NCBI GenBank assembly: GCA_030673205.1
Contig: DAOVJP010000007.1
Location: 1-16,192 of the forward strand
DNA: 16,192 nucleotides
Direction of reading: 5' to 3'
Source of the DNA: Thermoplasmata archaeon
GTDB taxonomy: Archaea > Thermoplasmatota > Thermoplasmata > JAGHBH01
Shown piece after piece: positions 6,389 to 12,977 of the stretch. Each line of letters begins with the position of its first letter. Within the stretch, counting starts at the first letter, position 1. The notes beneath the pieces were generated by a model that did not search any database, had not been told where the DNA came from, and saw only the letters and a list, made by a program, of their open reading frames with translations. The translations under genes and the position numbers were made by a program.

Positions 6389-6408
6389 TATACGTATCGT
6401 ATAAAAAG
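6389..6408 (-). promoter_or_regulatory. nadM promoter: TATA box with adjoining palindrome
   Basis: The TATA-like CTTTTTATACG (minus strand, 6408-6398) is centred about 25 bases before the nadM ATG. It overlaps a perfect inverted repeat TATACGTATCGTATA (6389-6403; 6-base arms, 3-base centre) that fills most of the space between TATA and start codon. This is the position expected for an archaeal repressor that blocks polymerase recruitment. The regulator is not identified. Confidence 0.5.
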
Positions 6409-6412
6409 ATTG

Positions 6413-6476
6413 ATGCTACGCTTACTGTCCTGAGACTCCCAACTATGCCGCGCTTACTGTCCCGAGACTCCCAACT
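6413..6476. repeat. 32-base tandem duplication at the 3' end of rpe
   Basis: Bases 6413-6444 and 6445-6476 are head-to-tail copies differing at three positions. The second copy contains the last codons and TAA of rpe. The first copy is the same stretch repeated in the downstream untranslated region, and read in the matching frame it still spells the rpe ending LGVSGQ and a stop. The duplicate lies between rpe and the nadM promoter. Confidence 0.9.
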
Positions 6477-7119
6477 CTTTCAAGACACGTATCTTCTCCG
6501 CCATATCCCCACCTTTGAACAGGTAACTGCCTGCGACGAATATCTCTGCGCCAGCCTTTGCGGCCGGTGCGATGGTCTGGTCGGTTATCCCACCGTCCAC
6601 CTCTATGACCGTGTTCAATCCCCTTTCCTCTATCTCCTCCCTGGCCCTCGCTATCTTTGACAAGACCTCGGATATGAATCCCTGGCCTGCGAACCCGGGG
6701 TTCACGCTCATCACCAGGAGCATGTCCAGTCTGTCCAGGTATGGGAGGGCCTTCTCTATCGGCGTAGGGGGATTGATGCTCAATCCCACTTTGACCCCAA
6801 GCCTCCTAGCCTTCTCTATGCAATCATCCAGGTGACTCTCTGCCTCCAGATGGAACGTTATGTAGTCCGCCCCGGCATCTGCGAACGGCTCTATGAAATG
6901 TTCCGGGTGTGTGACCATGAGGTGAACATCGAATGGGAGCTTGGTAACAGGCCTGAGTTTTTTCACCACGCAGGGGCCCATGGTGAGGTTCGGGACGAAA
7001 TGGCCGTCCATGATATCTATGTGCAAGAGGTCGGGTCCCGCCACCTCGCATCTGTCTATCTCCTCTCTCAACATGCTTAAGTCGGCCGAGCGTATGCTGG
7101 ACGCAATTTTGATGGTCAT
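6454..7119 (-). CDS. rpe: Ribulose-phosphate 3-epimerase
   Basis: A 221-residue TIM-barrel enzyme interconverting ribulose 5-phosphate and xylulose 5-phosphate in the non-oxidative pentose phosphate pathway. Motifs are strong: LLHIDIMDGHFVPNLTMGP with metal ligands His33 and Asp35, FDVHLMV with His66, MSVNPGFAGQGFI forming the phosphate side, VDGGIT with the second catalytic Asp, and VAGSYLF near the C-terminus. I chose the ATG at 7119 because the family starts with a short strand before the first loop and GGGAG lies just upstream. An in-frame GTG at 7161 would add 14 residues overlapping the end of the CDF gene. It starts 23 bases after the CDF stop, so it is probably in the same operon. Its 3' end is duplicated. 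Confidence 0.95.
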   Translation of the reverse strand: MTIKIASSIRSADLSMLREEIDRCEVAGPDLLHIDIMDGHFVPNLTMGPCVVKKLRPVTKLPFDVHLMVTHPEHFIEPFADAGADYITFHLEAESHLDDCIEKARRLGVKVGLSINPPTPIEKALPYLDRLDMLLVMSVNPGFAGQGFISEVLSKIARAREEIEERGLNTVIEVDGGITDQTIAPAAKAGAEIFVAGSYLFKGGDMAEKIRVLKELGVSGQ

Positions 7120-7142
7120 GCTCCCTGGAACGTAGTGTCGGG

Positions 7143-8360
7143 TTAAAACTTTCCCTCGCACGCCTTCTCCATACTACAGTCCTGACACGCCTTGTCGCAT
7201 GGCTCCACATGGATGCCCACCCTGTATCCCGGGTGTGTCTCTTTGAGCCTTCTGTCGATGGAATGCACCAGCTCGTGCGCCGTCTCGATCCTCATATCGC
7301 TGTCCACCAGGGCATGGACGGTTATGTGCCCTCCCTTCTCATCCACGGATGAGCGCATGCTGTGATAGGATACTATCTCGGGGGTCTCCTTCAATATCTT
7401 CACCAATACCCGTTCTATGTCCCTGCTGCACATCTCTCCGCACGGTTCTATGTGCACTATGGCCTCGGCCTCCCCTTTGAACACGCCCTCCACAGCCACC
7501 TCCACCTGGGTGGCTATTCTGTGGGAGAGCTTGGTGTTTATCACCCCCTCCACGGTGACGTGCAGGCTGACGATAGACCTGGTGCCATAGTCATGGACAT
7601 ACACATCGTGGACATCTTCGACCCCATCCACCTCGCTGGCTGCAGCTATGATATCGTCCATCTTCCCCTCTTCCCCCGACCTGCCCGCCAATAGGCTCAT
7701 ACTCTCTTTTGCCAGTTTCACGGCCTCGTATGCGATATAAATGCTTATGGCCACACCAAGGGCCGGGTCGGCCAGGTGACCGTAGCCCGGGGGAATGTCC
7801 AACTGCACCAACACGAGGGCGGCCATCACCCCTATAGTGGTTATGGAATCGGCGCGGTGATGCCAGGCGTCCGCCTCCAACATCCTGCTGTCTATCTTGC
7901 GACCGAGGAGAAGACCGTAGCGGGCCATGGCCTCCTTGGCTACTACTCCGATCAACAAGCCTGAGTATACCAATGGGCCGTATGTGCCGAACACCGGGGG
8001 GGAGGGATGCCAGAACTTGTTGGAAGAGGCCAGGAACAATTCCACTCCCACCACTAAGAGGGCCAGCGCTATCATCAATGTGGCTATGTACTCATATCTC
8101 CCATGGCCGAAGGGATGACCTTCATCCGGCTCCTTCTTCGCGGCGGTTATACCTGCTATCACCACGGCGCTGGTGCCAACGTCACTGAGGGTGTGGATGG
8201 CATCCGCCATTATGGAAACGCTGCCTATGAGGACGCCTATGAACATTTTGAGGAAGAACAGCCCCATGTTACCCACTATGCTGACCGTCGCCTCCAAATA
8301 GGCATATTTCGCCCGTATCGCAGGCTCCCGCGGGTCGCCATAGTCCGGAACGAGGGTCAT
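7143..8360 (-). CDS. Cation diffusion facilitator (CDF) metal exporter with two cytosolic domains
   Basis: A 405-residue CDF family antiporter, longer than the usual 280-320. Six spans lie at about 25-215. The transport site shows HxxxD twice: His56/Asp60 in ADAIHTLSD and His167/Asp171 in AWHHRAD. This is the arrangement common in zinc-type members. The family's usual C-terminal ferredoxin-like domain (about 225-305) ends in HIEPCGEMC (Cys307, Cys311). A second similar domain (about 320-388) ends in HVEPC, followed by more cysteines (388, 392, 395, 401). The repeated layout suggests an internal duplication with added metal-binding cysteines. The ATG at 8360 follows an in-frame TTG; a modest GGGG lies upstream. 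Probable role: efflux of zinc or another divalent metal. It is followed closely by rpe. Confidence 0.93.
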   Translation of the reverse strand: MTLVPDYGDPREPAIRAKYAYLEATVSIVGNMGLFFLKMFIGVLIGSVSIMADAIHTLSDVGTSAVVIAGITAAKKEPDEGHPFGHGRYEYIATLMIALALLVVGVELFLASSNKFWHPSPPVFGTYGPLVYSGLLIGVVAKEAMARYGLLLGRKIDSRMLEADAWHHRADSITTIGVMAALVLVQLDIPPGYGHLADPALGVAISIYIAYEAVKLAKESMSLLAGRSGEEGKMDDIIAAASEVDGVEDVHDVYVHDYGTRSIVSLHVTVEGVINTKLSHRIATQVEVAVEGVFKGEAEAIVHIEPCGEMCSRDIERVLVKILKETPEIVSYHSMRSSVDEKGGHITVHALVDSDMRIETAHELVHSIDRRLKETHPGYRVGIHVEPCDKACQDCSMEKACEGKF

Positions 8361-8436
8361 CAACCCCTAGATGCCCTCGATGAATATGTGCTTTTTGCCT
8401 CTAATGCCGTTCCTCTTGTCTATGGCATGTTGTTGA

Positions 8437-9633
8437 CTATCTCATCTTCTCCACTATTTTCGTGATGATGGCGTCTGTCATCTCCTGGGTGGAACATGCG
8501 CCTTGGCTGATGGCATCCGGCCCGCCTTTGATCCTCATCATATCATAGGCCCGGACCCTGCCTTCTTTGATCACCGTCGCCACGGCGTCGCGTATGCGCG
8601 TCGCCGTATCCGTCTCTCCAATGTGATCCAGCATCATGCAGGAGCTGAGTATCATGGCGATGGGGTTGACGATGGACGGGTTCAGATCGGTGTACTTGGG
8701 CGCGGAGCCGTGTGTGGGTTCGAACACCGCCACATCCTTTCCAATGTTGGCACTGCAGGCGAAACCAAGGCCGCCCACCAGTCCCGCGAAGCCATCCGAT
8801 ACAATGTCTCCGAACATATTTCCCGCGACTATCACCCCATAGTTCTCCGGGTTCTTTGTGAGCCACATCATCTGGGCATCTATGTTCGTGTGCCAGAGAT
8901 CTATGCCCGGATAGTTCGGATGCAGTTTCTTCGCCTCTTCACGCATCATGCCGGACGTTTCTCTGATCACGTTCGGTTTTTCGCATATTGTGACGTTCTG
9001 GTATCCGAACTTCTTTGCGTGCTCGAAGGCCTCATATACTATCCTGTGGCATGCTTTCCTTGTGAATATCCGGGTGGATACTGCAAGGTCCTCGCTGGGG
9101 GTGTCATTGAACTTGGCCATCTTGGGGTGGGTCTCCATGGCCTTCCGCACATTGTCTGGAGGGTTGGTCCATTCCACCCCTGCGTAGAGGCCCTCAGTGT
9201 TCTGCCTGAAGATGACAGTATTCACTTCCGGTTCCTCGAAACCATCGCCAGTTCTTCGGATGAAGTTCAATGGGTTGCCGATGAAAGAACGGCAGGGGCG
9301 GATGCACAGGTCCAGATCGAATTTCTGCCTCATCCCCACTATAGGGCTGTAATATACGTATCCCTTGTCCTGTAACTCCGGTGCAAGCTCCTTCGCTGCC
9401 GTATCCTTTGGCTTGGAAGTTATGGCTCCGAACAGACCTATCTTGTGTTCTGCCAGAAGATCTATGGTCCTCTGAGGCAGGGCATTGCCTTCCTTTACCC
9501 AGAACTCCCATCCTATGTCACCGTGCACATACTCTGCCTCGAACCCCGCGGCCTCCAGGACCCTCAGGGCCTCAGGTAGGACTATCTTTCCTATGCCATC
9601 TCCTGGCATCTTGACGATCTTATATTTGGCCAT
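8437..9633 (-). CDS. Isocitrate/isopropylmalate dehydrogenase family enzyme (probable isocitrate dehydrogenase)
   Basis: A 398-residue beta-decarboxylating dehydrogenase. Starting at ATG 9633 gives MAKYKIVKMPGDGIG, the classic N-terminus of the family. Further motifs are CIRPCRSF, FRQNTEGLYAGVEW, EKPNVIRETSGMM, GNMFGDIVSDGFAGLVGGLG (metal-binding Asp pair) and EPTHGSAPKYTD. Lys313-Tyr314 after HGSAP resembles NADP-type isocitrate dehydrogenases rather than the Asp-Ile of NAD-type isopropylmalate enzymes. The substrate motif SxNxxLR is SPIVGMR here (Ser96, Ile98, Arg102), so the Asn of isocitrate dehydrogenases is missing. Isocitrate, isopropylmalate, homoisocitrate and tartrate are therefore all open, with isocitrate the most likely. 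The frame runs upstream to 9915, but that part lacks family similarity and opposes another ORF. The ribosome site GGAGG lies nine bases before the ATG. Confidence 0.88.
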   Translation of the reverse strand: MAKYKIVKMPGDGIGKIVLPEALRVLEAAGFEAEYVHGDIGWEFWVKEGNALPQRTIDLLAEHKIGLFGAITSKPKDTAAKELAPELQDKGYVYYSPIVGMRQKFDLDLCIRPCRSFIGNPLNFIRRTGDGFEEPEVNTVIFRQNTEGLYAGVEWTNPPDNVRKAMETHPKMAKFNDTPSEDLAVSTRIFTRKACHRIVYEAFEHAKKFGYQNVTICEKPNVIRETSGMMREEAKKLHPNYPGIDLWHTNIDAQMMWLTKNPENYGVIVAGNMFGDIVSDGFAGLVGGLGFACSANIGKDVAVFEPTHGSAPKYTDLNPSIVNPIAMILSSCMMLDHIGETDTATRIRDAVATVIKEGRVRAYDMMRIKGGPDAISQGACSTQEMTDAIITKIVEKMR

Positions 9634-9642
9634 ACTTCTAAG

Positions 9643-9659
9643 CCTCCATCCGGCGGAGG
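9643..9659 (-). promoter_or_regulatory. Possible Shine-Dalgarno-masking hairpin before the dehydrogenase
   Basis: On the minus strand CCTCC (9659-9655) can pair with GGAGG (9647-9643), with seven bases between. GGAGG is the ribosome site of the dehydrogenase ATG at 9633. In the mRNA the five GC-rich pairs could hide it. The stem is short and the effect is inference. Confidence 0.35.
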
Positions 9660-9667
9660 GGCACAGA

Positions 9668-9676
9668 AGGTATATG
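9668..9676. promoter_or_regulatory. Shared TATA-like box between dehydrogenase and small ORF
   Basis: GGTATATGAG contains a near-symmetric TATATG. It is about 39 bases before the dehydrogenase ATG (minus) and about 31 before the ATG at 9703 (plus). It could serve either direction. Spacing is the only evidence for which is used. Confidence 0.35.
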
Positions 9677-9702
9677 AGGATTGCGGGACTGGGGAGATGG
9701 GA

Positions 9703-9957
9703 ATGGCATTCAGCCCACCGGTGCTGGCCGTCCTGGCAGCTGGCCTGGCCTACGTGCTGGTGTACGGAGAAGCGATAAGAGAACAGGTGGCCGCAAGGAA
9801 CGAGCCGGGCGATCCAAAAGGATCGAAAGGCCCAGTAGCACAAGATGATATGAATGATGGCGATACCCCGGAAAGAACAGACGAACCTAGCGAAGGATAC
9901 TCTCCACAAGAGCAAGAAAGATCCGTGGTTTGCTCAGCCTTATCTACAGCCCGTTGA
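9703..9957 (+). CDS. Putative small single-span membrane protein, unrecognised
   Basis: An 84-residue reading frame. Residues 5-21 are a hydrophobic span rich in Ala, Leu and Val, followed by YGEAIREQVAARNE and then a hydrophilic tail rich in Asp, Glu, Gly, Pro and Gln. The composition is like a tail-out or signal-anchored small protein, not like random translation. The ATG at 9703 has GGGGAG seven bases upstream and a TATA-like element near 9672. The opposite strand here is only the unlikely N-terminal extension of the dehydrogenase. It converges with the next minus-strand gene, overlapping its end by 14 bases. I see no family match. It may be a real short gene or a chance ORF. Confidence 0.45.
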   Translation: MAFSPPVLAVLAAGLAYVLVYGEAIREQVAARNEPGDPKGSKGPVAQDDMNDGDTPERTDEPSEGYSPQEQERSVVCSALSTAR

Positions 9958-10534
9958 CTCCGTTGTTCCCACCACCACTGCCGCCACCGCTGCCTTCAGG
10001 TTCCCCCGTGCAAGAACACAGTTCCCCCACGACCTGGTAGTCACAGCTCTCGCCGCGGTGCGAACCCGGGTTGGTATCTCCAAGGTGGGCGAACCATGCC
10101 CCGGTCGTGAGGCCGTTCTCGTCCTCGAATGTGATGGTGGCCTCTCCCGCACTGGATATTTCGCTTGCCAGCTCCTCTCCGCTGTGCGGGCAGTCCCCTG
10201 TGCCTATACTAAGCTCCAACTCCCATGTAGGGTCCCAGGTGAATGTGACCGTCACTTTGGTCATGTTCTCCGGCATCTCGAAATGATGTTTAACATGTGT
10301 CTCCAGAACGTTAGCCCCTGCGACAGGTATCGGCATGGTGCCGCCGGAGCCATCGGTGAATACTATGGGTATGTCCTCACATGTGGCCTCCAACTCCTCG
10401 TCATCCGGAACGATGGTAGGCTGCTCCCCTATCCCTATATCTTCGTCCACGGCTCCGCTCATGCCTTTGAAGGCCGCGAGAAAAATGATCGCTGTGACTA
10501 TTGCCAAAACTATGTGTATGGTACGCTTCTCCAT
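9944..10534 (-). CDS. Exported or membrane-anchored protein of unknown function, Cys-containing with Gly-rich tail
   Basis: A 196-residue protein. Residues 5-22 are a hydrophobic signal or anchor after MEKR. The next 30 residues are acidic. Residues 80-170 look like a beta-sandwich: alternating strands such as TKVTVTFTWDPTWELELSIG and GEATITFEDENG, with an HLGDTNPGSHRG loop. Five cysteines lie at 52, 115, 164, 173 and 175, four of them in the last half, which suits disulfides outside the cell. The end is Gly/Ser/Asn-rich (GSGGGSGGGNN). The strand pattern recalls pre-peptidase C-terminal (PPC) type domains, but this is only an impression. I start at ATG 10534 (GGTGA six bases upstream) rather than the in-frame ATG 18 bases earlier. 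It lies 89 bases after the ABC permease gene with its own TATA box. Confidence 0.75.
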   Translation of the reverse strand: MEKRTIHIVLAIVTAIIFLAAFKGMSGAVDEDIGIGEQPTIVPDDEELEATCEDIPIVFTDGSGGTMPIPVAGANVLETHVKHHFEMPENMTKVTVTFTWDPTWELELSIGTGDCPHSGEELASEISSAGEATITFEDENGLTTGAWFAHLGDTNPGSHRGESCDYQVVGELCSCTGEPEGSGGGSGGGNNGVNGL

Positions 10535-10567
10535 TGCTATCACCAAACACAACTAGGAGCCTATGAT

Positions 10568-10576
10568 GTATATAAC
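10568..10576 (-). promoter_or_regulatory. TATA-like box of the secreted protein gene
   Basis: GTTATATAC on the minus strand lies about 38 bases before the ATG at 10534. It predicts transcription from near 10546 with a leader holding the GGTGA ribosome site. This suggests independent transcription from the ABC operon. Confidence 0.5.
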
Positions 10577-10623
10577 TATGGCCTTCACATGTTGACCATA
10601 TGCGGGCAAACCACATTCTATGC

Positions 10624-11364
10624 CTATATGTCCTTCTTCACGAACCAGACAGTACCCGCCGCAAAGAGCACGGCGGAGAAGACGAAGGCATAGATCATTG
10701 GCTCGACGAGTGGGGCATTCACCAATATCCTATAGCCAAGGGCAAGGGGGTTGAGGGGAGAGGGGGTGCCGCTGCCGGTCATCAGAGAAAAGGCGTAAGT
10801 GAACGAGAGGATCAGGGAGATGGCGAAGGAGGAGATGACGGTATATGTGGTGGTGCGGAGGGGCACGCTCAAGAAGAACGCGAGGGCGATGACGAAAAGA
10901 CATAATGGGAGGGCAAAGAACTGATGGAGCAGGAAGAGGGGCAGGTCCAGGTCCCCCATGATGCCAATGGCGATAATGCCTACGAGCACTGCTCCGGCCA
11001 TGAACACTATGAAGAACGCGCCTAGGGATGCCAGTATCCTCCTGACCAGGAAAGCGATGCGGCTCTCCGGGCGAGCCAGGATCAGCCCTAGGGTGCCATC
11101 ATCCTCCAGATCGCTTATTATGAACGCGCCGAAGCTCACCACCACTAGCAATAGGAATTTGAGCACATCTTCGAACCACATGTATTCGAACACGCCAGCA
11201 GAGCCTGGCGCGGAGGCTTCCAGGGCCGTTCTCAGTCCCTCCGAGGAGAACCTTATGACCAAACCAAATACCAGTGCGAATACTGCCATTATCAATATGG
11301 TATAGCTCGTCCGTTTGGACGATAGTATGTTCTTTATATCAGTATATAACAGATACAGGTTCAT
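10624..11364 (-). CDS. ABC-2 type transporter permease (second permease)
   Basis: A 246-residue membrane protein with about six spans, in the style of NosY-like ABC-2 permeases. The cytosolic segment SDLEDDGTLGLILARPESR after the second span is the usual coupling region, where the Arg-Pro pair precedes a charged turn. I start at ATG 11364, which overlaps the stop of the upstream permease as ATGA. The frame extends 25 residues further upstream, but that stretch lacks membrane character. The C-terminus VKKDI resembles the end of many permeases of the family. It would pair with the other permease and the ATPase to form an exporter. Substrate unknown. Stop TAG. Confidence 0.88.
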   Translation of the reverse strand: MNLYLLYTDIKNILSSKRTSYTILIMAVFALVFGLVIRFSSEGLRTALEASAPGSAGVFEYMWFEDVLKFLLLVVVSFGAFIISDLEDDGTLGLILARPESRIAFLVRRILASLGAFFIVFMAGAVLVGIIAIGIMGDLDLPLFLLHQFFALPLCLFVIALAFFLSVPLRTTTYTVISSFAISLILSFTYAFSLMTGSGTPSPLNPLALGYRILVNAPLVEPMIYAFVFSAVLFAAGTVWFVKKDI

Positions 11365-12158
11365 AGGTCCTCCTTCTTGAACTTGAGTATCGTCAGGTAC
11401 AGAAACGGCAGTGCGAACAAGATTATCACCACCAGGCATCCCAAGAACGGCATTATCTCCAGATCATGTGGTTCGGGAAACGGGGATGCGAAATACGTGG
11501 CATAGTAGTGTGGTGTGAGCTGGGCAGATGCTAGCAGAGCGTCTGAAGTGTTCTTGGAAGCGTTCGCCGTCATTGCGATGGACATTAAACCAAAGGCTGC
11601 CAGGAACGACACCAGATTCTTCTTCACCAGGGCGGATATCAGCAGACATACAGCCATGCAAAAGAATGCGAGTGCGACGAACAGAATGCAAGTGGCAAAA
11701 TAGTTAGCCACATCCAGACCGCCTTCCACCAGACCGGAGAAGACAAAGTATCCTATCCCCATTATCGGGAGGAATAATAAAGTGAAGGCCAGCATTCCAG
11801 ATGACAGTTTCATCAGTACGTACTGTGTGCGTGTTATCGGGCGGGACATGATGATGGGCATCCTCTCTCCCGTTTTGTCACCAGATATGGCATCGAAAAC
11901 GAACAGCGGAGCGATGAATATCGAAACAAGTTTTGACAGCGCGCCGTCGAACAGCAGCCAACTGAACGCCAGATCCGAAGAGAATGTCTTCCATATCTCG
12001 GCTATGACTCCCCCCTGCTCGGTTATGGTTGGCAACATCCAGGCGATCGCGCCTATGAAATAGAACGAGAACAGGATCGCGATCAGCCCCCTGAGGGAAA
12101 ATATTATCCTGAATGTCCTATGCCAGATCATTGCTGAAAAGTTGACTTGACTATCCAT
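11361..12158 (-). CDS. ABC-2 type transporter permease (first permease)
   Basis: A 265-residue membrane protein with about six spans. An unusually long first loop (residues 42-70, with ITEQGGVIAEIWKTFSS) follows the first span. The coupling segment GDKTGERMPIIMSRPITRTQYVLMK matches ABC-2 permeases of the NosY type. The C-terminus ends LTILKFKKEDL. It overlaps the ATPase gene by 8 bases at its start and the second permease by 4 bases at its end, so the three are coupled. The ribosome site is AAGGTGG. It is only distantly like the second permease, which suggests a heterodimeric membrane part. The export substrate cannot be told. Confidence 0.9.
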   Translation of the reverse strand: MDSQVNFSAMIWHRTFRIIFSLRGLIAILFSFYFIGAIAWMLPTITEQGGVIAEIWKTFSSDLAFSWLLFDGALSKLVSIFIAPLFVFDAISGDKTGERMPIIMSRPITRTQYVLMKLSSGMLAFTLLFLPIMGIGYFVFSGLVEGGLDVANYFATCILFVALAFFCMAVCLLISALVKKNLVSFLAAFGLMSIAMTANASKNTSDALLASAQLTPHYYATYFASPFPEPHDLEIMPFLGCLVVIILFALPFLYLTILKFKKEDL

Positions 12159-12876
12159 GGCCGGCCACCTTCAGGAATACTTCGTCCAGGTCCTTTGCTC
12201 CATGTTTTTGCCTTAGTTCTTCCGGCCCCCCCTGTTCCATGAGCACCCCTTCGTGTATTATTCCTACGGTGTCACATATCTTCTCTACGTCACTGAGGAT
12301 GTGTGTGGAGAAGAGCACGGTCTTACCCTTATCGGCGAAGGCTTTCATGGCATCCAGCACCTCGTTCCTTCCTATGGGGTCCAGGCCAGTGGTGGGCTCA
12401 TCGAAAAGCAGTATGGCAGGATCGTGAATGAGGGCCTGGGCGATCCCCACACGCTGTTTGTTCCCCTTGCTGAGGGTCTTTATCCTCCTATCCAGGTTTT
12501 CCGTGAGGTTGATCTCCGCGGCTATTTCCTCTATGGCCTTGGCCGCATCCTCTTTGGACATGCCGCTCAGTATTCCCATGTAGGTCAGGAACTTCCTGGG
12601 GGTGTCCCAACCGGGCATTCCGTAGCTCTCGGGAAGATAGCCGATGTGCTTTCTCGCCTCTACACCGTCGTTGATGACATCTATCCCTTTGATACTAGCC
12701 TCGCCATCTGTAGCATGTACCAGTCCGACCAATATCTTCAACGTTGTGGATTTGCCCGCGCCGTTCGGCCCGCAGAATCCATAGACCTCTCCCTTTTCCA
12801 CAACAAGGTCTAGGCCCCTGAGGGCCTCCACATCTTTGTAGGTTTTTTTCAATCCCTTGATCTCTATAGCGCCCAT
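12151..12876 (-). CDS. ABC transporter ATP-binding protein
   Basis: A 241-residue ATPase. Walker A is GPNGAGKST (36-44), the Q-loop region is GYLPESYG, the signature reads LSKGNKQR (a variant of LSGGQ common in ABC-2 exporters), and Walker B is AILLFDEP, followed by a TTGLDP D-loop and an H-loop in LFSTHIL. The ATG at 12876 has a clear GAGGTGA ribosome site. The frame stays open to 13017, but the extra residues would cross the promoter and are unlikely to be coded. It is the first gene of the three-gene exporter and lies opposite the Bat-type regulator. The family powers export or lipid/drug movement; the substrate here is unknown. Stop TAG. Confidence 0.95.
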   Translation of the reverse strand: MGAIEIKGLKKTYKDVEALRGLDLVVEKGEVYGFCGPNGAGKSTTLKILVGLVHATDGEASIKGIDVINDGVEARKHIGYLPESYGMPGWDTPRKFLTYMGILSGMSKEDAAKAIEEIAAEINLTENLDRRIKTLSKGNKQRVGIAQALIHDPAILLFDEPTTGLDPIGRNEVLDAMKAFADKGKTVLFSTHILSDVEKICDTVGIIHEGVLMEQGGPEELRQKHGAKDLDEVFLKVAGHG

Positions 12877-12948
12877 CACATCACCTCGGCCGTGATAATG
12901 GTAATGGCCCCCGCGGTTGAAGAGCCTTGTGCCGTTCATGTGGGGTAG

Positions 12949-12969
12949 TTTAAATACTCCGGGGTATTT
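12949..12969. promoter_or_regulatory. Divergent promoter with symmetric TATA and inverted repeat (ABC operon / regulator)
   Basis: TTTAAATA (12949-12956) is symmetric at its core and could direct transcription both ways. On the plus strand it is about 26 bases before the GTG at 12978, fitting a leaderless regulator message. On the minus strand it precedes the ABC ATG by about 76 bases, leaving a leader with the GAGGTGA ribosome site. Overlapping it is AAATACTCCGGGGTATTT (12952-12969), 9-base arms with one mismatch, a plausible regulator site. Confidence 0.5.
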
Positions 12970-12977
12970 TTCGTGCA

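Noticed and set aside
7120..7161. Longer rpe start (GTG at 7161)
   Set aside because: It would overlap the end of the CDF gene and add residues absent from the family. The ATG at 7119 has GGGAG upstream.
8503..9375. 290-residue plus-strand ORF opposite the dehydrogenase
   Set aside because: It is the antisense shadow of a clear enzyme gene, with no motifs of its own.
9634..9915. 94-residue N-terminal extension of the dehydrogenase
   Set aside because: The extension is Cys/His/Phe-rich and unlike the family. The family N-terminus and a ribosome site mark the ATG at 9633.
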